Of a stretch of 64,000 nt of DNA, positions 27,360-35,085 are shown piece by piece (positions within the stretch are counted from its first letter, which is position 1; the number at the start of each line of letters is the position of its first letter). Below the pieces are notes generated by a model. The model was not told the DNA's origin and searched no databases. It saw only the letters and a list, made by a program, of their open reading frames with translations. The DNA is from Solibacillus silvestris (GTDB lineage Bacteria > Bacillota > Bacilli > Bacillales_A > Planococcaceae). The stretch is from the NCBI GenBank assembly GCA_001586195.1, contig CP014609.1:160001-224000 (forward strand), in the 5' to 3' direction. Made by a program: the position numbers and the translations under genes.

Positions 27360-29551
27360 TGGAACAAACGATATGGCAACAGGAAGAGACACATTTAAAG
27401 GAAATTAGTGCACTTCTAAAACAACAAATAAAGATTCAGTCCAATCATTTAAAAAAGCAAAAAGGCGACATTGTTGAGGAACGCTCACAAGCATCTTCGG
27501 AGTTTAACGATGTGTCAGGAGAAAGTGCCATCCAGTTTTCGCAAATGCTGCAAACGATGCAATTGCGTGAACGAGAGTATCTAAATGCAAGCGAACAATT
27601 AAGCAAAATGCAAATTTTATATAAAAGTCCGTATTTCGGGCGTATCTCAATTGAAAATGAAGAAGGCGAACGTGAACATTTATATATTGGCCTATCGACA
27701 TTCCGCGAACCTAAAACGGATGATGTGCTGATCTATGACTGGCGAGCACCGATCTCCAGCCTTTTTTATGAAAATAAAGTCGGAAAGGCGCGCTATCAAA
27801 TTCCAGACGGGGAATATATTCCGGTTACAATACAAGGCCGCCGTCAGTATAAAGTAAAGTACGATGAGCTATTGCAAGTACTGGATGCGGATATTTATGT
27901 AGGCGATGAAGTGCTGCAAAGCCTGCTGTCGGATACGGCAAAAGAAAAGATGAAATCGATTGTCGCAACGATTCAAAGTGACCAGAATATCGTCATTCGT
28001 TCATCAAATAAAGATAATTTAATCGTACTCGGACCACCCGGCAGCGGAAAAACATCTGTTGCGATGCAGCGAATTGCTTATCTACTGTATGAATACCGCC
28101 AAACAATGAATGCACGTAGTATTTTGCTTATTTCGCCGTCCGATTTGTTCAATGACTACATTTCTAATGTATTGCCAGAGCTCGGTGAGGATAATGTTCA
28201 ACATACGACGTATTACCGTTTATTGCGCGATTTGAAATTATCTTATTACAAAGCAGAGACAAGCTACGAAAATATTGAACGTCTTCAAAAGGGGAGCAAG
28301 GAGGAACGCGAGCACTATGCATTCAAAGGCTCGCATGCATACGTAAAGCAGCTGCTGAAATATATTGAAAGTCTAAAGAAGAGTGGCATGCCATTTTATA
28401 ATTTGAAGGTGGAAGAAAAGCTGTTTGTTTCCGCTAAAAAACTGACCGACCTGTTTTATGACAAGTTCGGCACATTGGATATAGATTTTCGCCTAAAAAA
28501 AATTCGTACAGTACTGCTCGAAAAAATAGAGCAGGAAAAAAAGAAAGACCGCAAAGTATTAATGAAGGAATTAAAGGCGGTCAATACGTATATCGGCACA
28601 GATAAGGAAATCGAGCAACAGGCAAATGAAAAGCTGCAAAAAAAGTACGGCAAACTTGAAAATGCGATTCATCAGCTAGGTTTTGTGAATTTAAATAAAA
28701 TGTATCTTCATTCGTTAACATTCCAAAACGATAATTTAAAAACACAAATGATTCAGGCTGTAACGACTGAAACGCTGAAACAGCGCATATTATATTACGA
28801 AGATTTGGCCCCAATCATGTATATGCAAGCGGTTGTAAAAGGCTTGTATACGGATAATACAATTAAACATATTGTCATTGATGAAATCCAGGACTATTCG
28901 TATTTGCAATTGTTGACGATTAAAGCAATGCATCCAAAAGCGCATTACACGTTGCTGGGTGATAAAAACCAGGTTGTGCATCCGCAAATGAAGGATTCGC
29001 TGGCAGGTCCATTGTCCAAGCATTTCAAAGCTGTCGAGCTGAATAAATCATATCGTTCGACAAATGAAATTACCGATTTTATGAGCGCGATTTTAAACAA
29101 CACGACAACCGAGTCGCTTGGTGTATCTGGAGATAAGCCACAAATGATCGAAACGAAATCAGTGGGTGAAACAATTGCTCGTCTTGTTGGTTCGCATTAT
29201 AAAGAAGAGGAAAGCTTCGTCATCTTATGCAAAAATAAGCTGGCATGCGAACAATTATACAATGAATTAAAACCGCTTCTTCCACAGCTTCAGCTCGTTA
29301 CAGAAGAACAGAAAGTTTATATGAAAGGGCTGCTCATCATGCCAGGCTATATGGCGAAAGGCTTTGAATTTACAACTGTTCTTGTAGCAGATGCCAATGC
29401 CCATGCATACCGGGAAGAGATGGATGCGTATTTACTGTATACAATTGCTTCTCGAGCGACCCGCCAATTATTTTTAGTAACGGACGGAACAATGCCAAAA
29501 GCGCTTGCACACATCAAAGAACAGTATTATCGTAAGGAAGTGAACATTTAG
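27359..29551 (+). CDS. helD: RNA polymerase recycling motor HelD (copy 1)
   Basis: 730 residues, an SF1 UvrD-like ATPase that removes stalled RNA polymerase from DNA. An N-terminal antiparallel coiled-coil arm (about 1-90) is followed by Walker A GPPGSGKTSVAMQRIAYLLY (near 225), Walker B VIDEIQDYS, then GDKNQVVH and the motif with YRSTNEI. GTG start, GGAGG 11 bases upstream. A second HelD lies at 49395. UppP follows 48 bases downstream, perhaps co-transcribed. Confidence 0.93.
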   Translation: MEQTIWQQEETHLKEISALLKQQIKIQSNHLKKQKGDIVEERSQASSEFNDVSGESAIQFSQMLQTMQLREREYLNASEQLSKMQILYKSPYFGRISIENEEGEREHLYIGLSTFREPKTDDVLIYDWRAPISSLFYENKVGKARYQIPDGEYIPVTIQGRRQYKVKYDELLQVLDADIYVGDEVLQSLLSDTAKEKMKSIVATIQSDQNIVIRSSNKDNLIVLGPPGSGKTSVAMQRIAYLLYEYRQTMNARSILLISPSDLFNDYISNVLPELGEDNVQHTTYYRLLRDLKLSYYKAETSYENIERLQKGSKEEREHYAFKGSHAYVKQLLKYIESLKKSGMPFYNLKVEEKLFVSAKKLTDLFYDKFGTLDIDFRLKKIRTVLLEKIEQEKKKDRKVLMKELKAVNTYIGTDKEIEQQANEKLQKKYGKLENAIHQLGFVNLNKMYLHSLTFQNDNLKTQMIQAVTTETLKQRILYYEDLAPIMYMQAVVKGLYTDNTIKHIVIDEIQDYSYLQLLTIKAMHPKAHYTLLGDKNQVVHPQMKDSLAGPLSKHFKAVELNKSYRSTNEITDFMSAILNNTTTESLGVSGDKPQMIETKSVGETIARLVGSHYKEEESFVILCKNKLACEQLYNELKPLLPQLQLVTEEQKVYMKGLLIMPGYMAKGFEFTTVLVADANAHAYREEMDAYLLYTIASRATRQLFLVTDGTMPKALAHIKEQYYRKEVNI

Positions 29552-29599
29552 GCGTCTTTTGCGTCTAACAGAGGAGAACTACTTTTTTAGGAGATACAA

Positions 29600-30415
29600 A
29601 TGGAAAATTTTGATTTAATTTTAGTGTTAAAGCATTTTATTATCGGTATTGTCCAAGGCTTAACTGAACCAATTCCGGTGTCATCAAGCGGGCATGTCAT
29701 GATTGTAAGTGAACTTCTGGGAATGGGTGAACAGGGCTTTACATTCGCGATTCTAACGAATACGGCATCATTGATTGCGATTATGTTTATTTACCGTGAA
29801 GATATTATTCGATTAATTACTGGATTTTTACTGTATATTAAAACACGAAATGCGCGATACCGTACAGACTTTAATTTTGCACTGTATGTCATTATCGGTT
29901 CGATCCCAGCAGGTGTTTTAGGTGTTTTGCTGAGTGATGTTATTGCAGATAGTGTGAGCATGACGACGATCGCGATTATGCTGTTTGTGACAGGTATTGC
30001 CTTATGGTTAATTCGAAATTTACGCGGAACGAAACGTGATGGGGATTTATCAGCAAAGGATGCCTTATTAGTAGGTTTTGGGCAGGCTGTAGCATTAACA
30101 CCGGGAATTAGCCGGTCAGGTGCAACAATTATTTCCGCAATTGCTGTTGGAATGAAACAGGAGACGGCACTGCGTTTCTCATTCATGCTGTATATTCCGG
30201 TAAGTTTAGGTGGTGTCGTATTAGGGTTTACGGACTTCCTCGATGAGCCAAACAAAATGGATTTAGCCATTCCGTATACAGTTACATTCCTTGCGACATT
30301 GTTTATGACATATTTCGCTATGCGATGGTTCATGGGGATTATGAAAAACGGAAAGCTCCACTACTTTACGTATTACTGCTTTTTAGTAGGTATTTTATTA
30401 TTAATATTCTTTTAA
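29600..30415 (+). CDS. uppP: undecaprenyl-diphosphatase UppP (BacA)
   Basis: 271 residues, about eight membrane helices. The two BacA signatures are present: GIVQGLTEPIPVSSSGHV with the catalytic Glu and Ser near residues 17-27, and ALTPGISRSGATI near residue 170. The enzyme dephosphorylates undecaprenyl diphosphate to recycle the cell-wall lipid carrier, and gives bacitracin resistance when raised. It lies just after helD. Terminator-like hairpin follows. Confidence 0.95.
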   Translation: MENFDLILVLKHFIIGIVQGLTEPIPVSSSGHVMIVSELLGMGEQGFTFAILTNTASLIAIMFIYREDIIRLITGFLLYIKTRNARYRTDFNFALYVIIGSIPAGVLGVLLSDVIADSVSMTTIAIMLFVTGIALWLIRNLRGTKRDGDLSAKDALLVGFGQAVALTPGISRSGATIISAIAVGMKQETALRFSFMLYIPVSLGGVVLGFTDFLDEPNKMDLAIPYTVTFLATLFMTYFAMRWFMGIMKNGKLHYFTYYCFLVGILLLIFF

Positions 30416-30423
30416 AACGAATG

Positions 30424-30460
30424 AACACGCTCGTAGTCTTTAAGGCTATGAAGCGTGTTT
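30424..30460 (+). terminator. terminator of uppP
   Basis: AACACGCTCGTAG pairs imperfectly with CTATGAAGCGTGTT, followed by an interrupted T tract. Moderate strength. Confidence 0.65.
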
Positions 30461-30617
30461 ATTTGTTTTAAGGAGAAGGAGGAGCTAATTGAGGTTTTTC
30501 TCAATTTCTCGATTTGGCCGAATATAGTTTCTATTTTTTAAGTGCGTGTATAACTTGATTTATCAGCTTTTAAAAGCATCTTGCAATGCCAATTCAATAC
30601 CGTTCAGCAAAAAAAGA

Positions 30618-30662
30618 TTGACAAATGAAGTAGAGTCCTATTTAATTAGTTAGGTTAACTAA
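30618..30662 (+). promoter_or_regulatory. promoter and MarR operator of the MarR-MFS operon
   Basis: TTGACA (30618) and TTTAAT (30641) at 17 bases. They overlap the perfect inverted repeat TTAGTTA-GGT-TAACTAA (30646-30662), which sits on the predicted start site, as expected for MarR autorepression. Confidence 0.7.
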
Positions 30663-30695
30663 CCATTATAGAAAATAAAGGGAGGTAATCTGATT

Positions 30696-31112
30696 ATGAC
30701 TTTCTTTTTACAATTGCACCGTTTTCATAAACGTTATATGCAGCGTCTTACTAGTATGCTGGCAGGGCATGAACTGTCCAATGCCAACTGGTCTTTGATG
30801 CAATATTTGGCGAATGAAGAGCTGGCTACAATGAGTCAAATCGCGAAATATTGGGATGTCGAGAAGCCAACTGTTTCTGCAAATGTTAAGACATTGACGA
30901 AACGAGAGCTTATCCAACTGAAACAAGGCAATGACAGACGTGAAAAATATATAAGTTTGACGGAAAAAGGAGAAAAATTGTATGAAAATATTTCCCCGGA
31001 AATTAAATTTCTACAAGATCAGCTATTAAATAACCTGACAGACGAACAACAGGAGCTTTTCAAAAAAGCGCTGTCTGATATGGAGAAAATATTGAAAGAA
31101 GGGCTAGAATGA
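30696..31112 (+). CDS. MarR family regulator of the adjacent MFS gene
   Basis: 138 residues with winged HTH (about 30-105): TMSQIAKYWDVEKPTVSANVKTL and wing GNDRREKYISLT. The start follows GGGAGG. Its last four bases overlap the first of the MFS gene (ATGA), so the two are translationally coupled. A TTAGTTA inverted repeat at its promoter is the likely binding site. It probably senses a substrate of the exporter. Confidence 0.93.
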   Translation: MTFFLQLHRFHKRYMQRLTSMLAGHELSNANWSLMQYLANEELATMSQIAKYWDVEKPTVSANVKTLTKRELIQLKQGNDRREKYISLTEKGEKLYENISPEIKFLQDQLLNNLTDEQQELFKKALSDMEKILKEGLE

Positions 31113-32296
31113 AGGAAATAAAAGAACCTATATGGACGAAAGATTTTATTATTGTATCGATCATTAACTTTGTATCCATTTTAATGTTCTTTCTTTTAAT
31201 GGTGACTATTTCAAGTTATGCAGTAGATACATACCATGTTTCTACAAGTATTGCGGGGCTTGTTTCGAGTATTTTTATTATCGGTTCATTGATCGGCCGG
31301 TTAGGGGCTGGGCGTCTTATCGGTAATATCGGGCCACAGAAGATGCTTTTAATTGGCCTTGTCTTATTTTTTGTTACAACAACACTCTATTTAATGGAGT
31401 GGGGCGTTGTCTATTTATTGATCATCCGCCTATTGCAAGGGATTGCAGTCGGGACGATCGGGACAGCGACAGGTACGATTGTTGCTATGATTTTACCGAT
31501 CTCACGTAAAGGAGAAGGGATTGGATACTTTAGTCTTAGCGCGGTTCTGGCAACAGCCATTGGTCCATTCGTCGGCATGTTCATGCTGAAGCTTGAAAAT
31601 GGCTTTGATGTCATTTTCTATATGAACACCGGTCTTTCGCTTATGTTACTAATTGCTTATTTCTTTGTTAAAATCTCTTTACCACCAGTGAACAAGCAAA
31701 ATGGGCAACAGACAGAGAAGTTATCGTTTATCGAAAAATTTATTGAACCAAAAGCGCTTCCGATTTCATTTATTGCCTTATTAATCGGTTTTGCGTACTC
31801 TGGCGTCATGACGTTTATTACGTTTTATGCAAGAGAAATCAACTTAGTGGAAGCGGCAAGCTATTTCTTCTTGGCATATGCAGGAATTGTCATTATTTCC
31901 CGCCCGTTTACAGGGAAATTAATGGATGTTCGCGGTCCCAACGTGATTGTATATCCATGTCTTGCTGTATTCGCAGTAGGAATGCTGCTGTTTAGCCAGG
32001 CATCTGCAGGCTGGATGCTGTTAGTAGCAGCTGTCCTAATTGGTTTTGGCTACGGGAACTTCAATTCCATCGCTCAAACAATTGCGGTTAAAGTAACGGA
32101 GCCTCATCGATTCGGCTTAGCAACATCGACATATTTTATTTTGTACGATTTAGGATTAGGGGTAGGGCCTTTTATTCTTGGAATGATCGAACCCCATACA
32201 ACATACCGAACAATCTTCGTTTCCATGATTCCGCTAATTCTTATTTGTATCCCGCTTTACTATTTATTAGTAGGAAGAAAGCAAAAGCTAGCGTAA
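31109..32296 (+). CDS. MFS transporter (efflux type)
   Basis: 395 residues, 12 predicted membrane helices. The motif A variant GSLIGRLGAGRLIGNIGPQKM in the first loop and GRK-type basic end are seen. It resembles the YfhI/Bcr-like MFS group with FITFYAREINL and GFGYGNFNSIAQTIAV in the second half. Coupled to a MarR regulator, which suggests drug or toxic-metabolite export. A hairpin without a T run follows at 32361-32401. Confidence 0.92.
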   Translation: MKEIKEPIWTKDFIIVSIINFVSILMFFLLMVTISSYAVDTYHVSTSIAGLVSSIFIIGSLIGRLGAGRLIGNIGPQKMLLIGLVLFFVTTTLYLMEWGVVYLLIIRLLQGIAVGTIGTATGTIVAMILPISRKGEGIGYFSLSAVLATAIGPFVGMFMLKLENGFDVIFYMNTGLSLMLLIAYFFVKISLPPVNKQNGQQTEKLSFIEKFIEPKALPISFIALLIGFAYSGVMTFITFYAREINLVEAASYFFLAYAGIVIISRPFTGKLMDVRGPNVIVYPCLAVFAVGMLLFSQASAGWMLLVAAVLIGFGYGNFNSIAQTIAVKVTEPHRFGLATSTYFILYDLGLGVGPFILGMIEPHTTYRTIFVSMIPLILICIPLYYLLVGRKQKLA

Positions 32297-32458
32297 GTTA
32301 TGACAGTTTATCAGTTTAGGTAAATAATCGGAATAACAATTTCATGTCAGGATCTTACTAGCAATAAGCATGTATCTTCTAAAATGGTACATGCTTATTG
32401 TGTATTTAGTTGAAAAGTGATAAAATTTTGAAAATTACAAAAAGGAAGAGAGTTCACT

Positions 32459-33625
32459 ATGCAATATTCTGATAGTATTTTAAAAACACCGTCATCATTC
32501 ATCCGCAATATTTTAAAGGTAACGGATGCATACGACGTCATTTCATTTGCGGGAGGCTTGCCAAATCCAATTTCATTTCCAATTGATGAGTTAAAACAGT
32601 CGGTAAATGATGCGATTGATGCGAATGGTGCAAAGGTATTCCAATATTCTACGACACAAGGCTATTTGCCGCTACGTCAGTATATTGCAGACAAGCTTAA
32701 TAACAAGCAATCGAATTTAAATTATACAGCAGAGGATGTCCTTATTACGACAGGATCCCAGCAAGCATTGGAGCTAATTTCCAAAGTTTTGCTGAACAAA
32801 GGGGACGGCGTTGTTATTGAAGAGCCAGGCTATTTAGGCGCGATCCAGGCTTTTACATTACGTGAACCAAGTTTCTACGGTGTCACACTGGAAACAGAAG
32901 GGCTGAATGTTGAACAGTTTAAGGATGCGCTAAAACAGCCAAATGTGAAAATGGTATATACAGTACCAAATTTCCAAAATCCTACTGGGTTAACGTATAC
33001 GAAAGAGCGCCGTGAAGAAGTGTTTGAGGCGGTAAAAGATCAAGATGTCATTTTTATTGAGGACGATCCATATGGCGAGCTTCGTTTTACTGGTGAACAC
33101 TTGCCGTATATCGCAGCAGGGAAGATGACGAACAGTGTCGTATTAGGTTCGTTTTCAAAAACGGTTACACCAGGTATGCGCCTAGGTTATATTTTGACGA
33201 AAAACCATGAACTACTAAATCATGTCGAAACAGCGAAGCAGGCAACGGATTTACATACTAATATTTTTGCACAATATATTTTGCACCAGTATTTAACGAA
33301 TAATGAATATGAAGCGCATGTTGAAAAAATTATAGCGCTATACAAAACACAAGCAGATGCAATGCTGGCGGCAATGGAAAAATATTTCCCACCATATGTG
33401 AAATATACAAAACCTGAAGGCGGTATGTTCGTATGGGTCACACTTCCGGAAGGAGTAAATGCGCTTGATAAGTTTACGGAGGCGATGGAGAAAAAAGTGG
33501 CATTCGTGCCGGGAAATCCATTTTACACGGATAAAGAATCAGTTAACACACTACGCTTGAACTATACAAATGCAACACCGGAAACGATCGAAGAGGGTAT
33601 TAAACGTTTAGCAGAAATATTATAA
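32459..33625 (+). CDS. PLP-dependent aminotransferase (2-aminoadipate/aromatic type, fold I)
   Basis: 388 residues. Motifs: ISFAGGLPNPISFP at the N-terminus, TTGSQQALELISKVLL (cofactor phosphate), VPNFQNPTG, the PLP lysine in LGSFSKTVTPGMRLGY, and MFVWVTLPEG. It belongs to the LysN/MocR-like branch of class I aminotransferases but lacks the GntR HTH domain, so it is an enzyme rather than a regulator. The amino donor cannot be fixed from sequence. The start follows AAAGGAAGAG. Own terminator. Confidence 0.92.
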   Translation: MQYSDSILKTPSSFIRNILKVTDAYDVISFAGGLPNPISFPIDELKQSVNDAIDANGAKVFQYSTTQGYLPLRQYIADKLNNKQSNLNYTAEDVLITTGSQQALELISKVLLNKGDGVVIEEPGYLGAIQAFTLREPSFYGVTLETEGLNVEQFKDALKQPNVKMVYTVPNFQNPTGLTYTKERREEVFEAVKDQDVIFIEDDPYGELRFTGEHLPYIAAGKMTNSVVLGSFSKTVTPGMRLGYILTKNHELLNHVETAKQATDLHTNIFAQYILHQYLTNNEYEAHVEKIIALYKTQADAMLAAMEKYFPPYVKYTKPEGGMFVWVTLPEGVNALDKFTEAMEKKVAFVPGNPFYTDKESVNTLRLNYTNATPETIEEGIKRLAEIL

Positions 33626-33638
33626 GAAAATGTGGAGG

Positions 33639-33675
33639 AGCTATTGCTCGGAGAAATTCGAGTGATAGCTTTTCT
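33639..33675 (+). terminator. terminator of the aminotransferase gene
   Basis: AGCTATTGCTCG pairs with CGAGTGATAGCT around GAGAAATT, followed by TTTCTT. Confidence 0.82.
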
Positions 33676-33834
33676 TATTCTGTGTATTTATACAATGATA
33701 AAAGGATATGTGAACTTAAGAAACCGTTGCACCATTTCACCTTTTTCCACTAACACCGTTCCTCTATCGTTAATTTGCAAAAAGTAAGGGAAATAATTAC
33801 ATACACTCGCAATAGTTACATACAGCTTATCCCT

Positions 33835-34083
33835 TCAAAGTACAAATAAATCAGAAGTGCCGTTATCATGAACAAAAATTACGGAGTTAAAAGAGATTGT
33901 CGGATTATAATGGATTTCCTGGGAAATAGGGTATACGATACATCGATTTACACTATATAATTTCAATTTGCGACATTTCACCGTCGATATGATGCCTTCA
34001 TCAACTTTCTTCATTAAATGTACTCGTGAAAGTGGTTGAATGGTTGCCAAGCACACAGTTACCGCAAATAGCAGAACTTTCAC
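33835..34083 (-). CDS. hypothetical small protein, doubtful
   Basis: An 82-codon frame from GTG. The N-terminus is signal-peptide-like (MKVLLFAVTVCLATIQ) and the rest alternates hydrophobic and polar residues (YSVNRCIVYPISQEIHYNP). No ribosome site precedes the GTG, and the only AGGAGG nearby is on the other strand. It may be a truncated gene or chance. I do not recognise a family. Confidence 0.3.
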   Translation of the reverse strand: MKVLLFAVTVCLATIQPLSRVHLMKKVDEGIISTVKCRKLKLYSVNRCIVYPISQEIHYNPTISFNSVIFVHDNGTSDLFVL

Positions 34084-34110
34084 AAGCAGGAGGGGGACCT
34101 TCCGGAGTTA

Positions 34111-34200
34111 ATAAGTACATTTATCATCATCGCGATTTGGGCAGTAATAGCTGTTATCAAATCGATTATATTATTCAAGAAACGAACAAAACATGAATAG
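34111..34200 (+). CDS. possible 29-residue membrane peptide, start uncertain
   Basis: A short frame ends at TAG before a strong plus-strand terminator. It encodes one hydrophobic helix (STFIIIAIWAVIAVIKSII) and a basic tail (KKRTKHE). AGGAGGGGG lies 15-20 bases before ATA at 34111, but no ATG, GTG or TTG is in frame, the frame being open back to 34072. The start could be a rare codon or the gene may be broken. The terminator argues for a real transcript. Confidence 0.3.
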   Translation: MSTFIIIAIWAVIAVIKSIILFKKRTKHE

Positions 34201-34214
34201 GTGTGAAAAATAGA

Positions 34215-34257
34215 AATAGCCGTGCCGAAAGTTAATCTCCGGCACGGCTATTTTTTT
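34215..34257 (+). terminator. strong terminator
   Basis: AATAGCCGTGCCG pairs with CGGCACGGCTATT around AAAGTTAATCTC, followed by seven T. Nothing confidently annotated on the plus strand feeds into it except the doubtful peptide at 34111. Confidence 0.9.
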
Positions 34258-34273
34258 CATCATTATGAAACTA

Positions 34274-34307
34274 TAAAAAGAAGCATACCCGATAGAGTAT
34301 GCTTCTT
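34274..34307 (-). terminator. terminator of the cold-shock gene
   Basis: On the minus strand GAAGCATAC pairs with GTATGCTTC around TCTATCGG, followed by TTTTT. Confidence 0.88.
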
Positions 34308-34339
34308 GCAACTAACTATGTGAACTTAATTCGTTAGAA

Positions 34340-34540
34340 TTAAAGTTTTGTTACGTTAGTAGCTTGTGGGCCACGGTTGCCTTCTTCAACGTCGAATTCA
34401 ACTTTTTGACCTTCGTCTAAAGTTTTGAAACCTTCGCCTTGGATAGCTGAGAAGTGTACGAATACATCGTTACCGCCTTCAACTTCGATGAAACCGAAAC
34501 CTTTTTCTGAGTTAAACCATTTTACTGTACCTTGTTGCAT
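34340..34540 (-). CDS. cold-shock protein (CspA family)
   Basis: 66 residues, a single cold-shock domain. RNP1 is in KGFGFIEV and RNP2 in VFVHFSAI; it opens [14 protein letters not shown]. It binds single-stranded RNA or DNA and melts structured mRNAs. The start follows TGGAGG. The mRNA has a leader of about 130 bases with two strong nested stems (see the leader feature), as in cold-inducible csp genes. Confidence 0.97.
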   Translation of the reverse strand: MQQGTVKWFNSEKGFGFIEVEGGNDVFVHFSAIQGEGFKTLDEGQKVEFDVEEGNRGPQATNVTKL

Positions 34541-34672
34541 GAGAGAAAACCTCCAAAAAATTAATTAATTGAATTGCTAAATGTATAAAAAATTCACACA
34601 TTAAAAAAGGGAGCGTACACGTTCACTTTTTTAATATGTGAATTGATCGTAAACAGCTTAAGCAATTTAATT
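34541..34672 (-). promoter_or_regulatory. structured csp mRNA leader (candidate RNA thermosensor)
   Basis: The inner hairpin is AATTCACATATTAAAAAA pairing with TTTTTTAATGTGTGAATT. It is enclosed by TTAATTAAATTGCTTAAG, which can pair with TTAGCAATTCAATTAATTAA just before the ribosome site. Such leaders in csp mRNAs change fold with temperature. The structure is read by eye; thermosensing is inferred from the family. Confidence 0.6.
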
Positions 34673-34678
34673 AAGTTT

Positions 34679-34707
34679 ATTGTATAACAACATTATCCAA
34701 ATGTCTA
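34679..34707 (-). promoter_or_regulatory. csp promoter
   Basis: On the minus strand TAGACA and TACAAT are separated by 17 bases, placing the start about 130 bases before the ATG. Confidence 0.6.
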
Positions 34708-35085
34708 CTAAAAATTCTCGAAATACAGTAGAGAATTTTGATTTTTCGTACAAATGAAGGGATAGTATGAGTTGAATATACCGATTTAATAGTGCTTTTA
34801 TATTGTTTAAAAGGAATAATAAGTAAAAATTTATGTATTTAATAATTTTTTTACCTTTTATTAAAAAATATTCGTTATCAACTACCCAAAATCATTTTTG
34901 AATAATTTGTTGCTTAAAACTAATATACCCGTCCTTTCAAAAGCTAAACATCATATTATATTCTTATACAAATTTATTGTGACATTCAATTATATTTTTT
35001 CAAAAACGGACGTAAAGCAAATACGTCTAGGTACTATTGATGTATGGTATAGTTGGTTCAAAGAGTTACGAAAGGATTGTTTACA

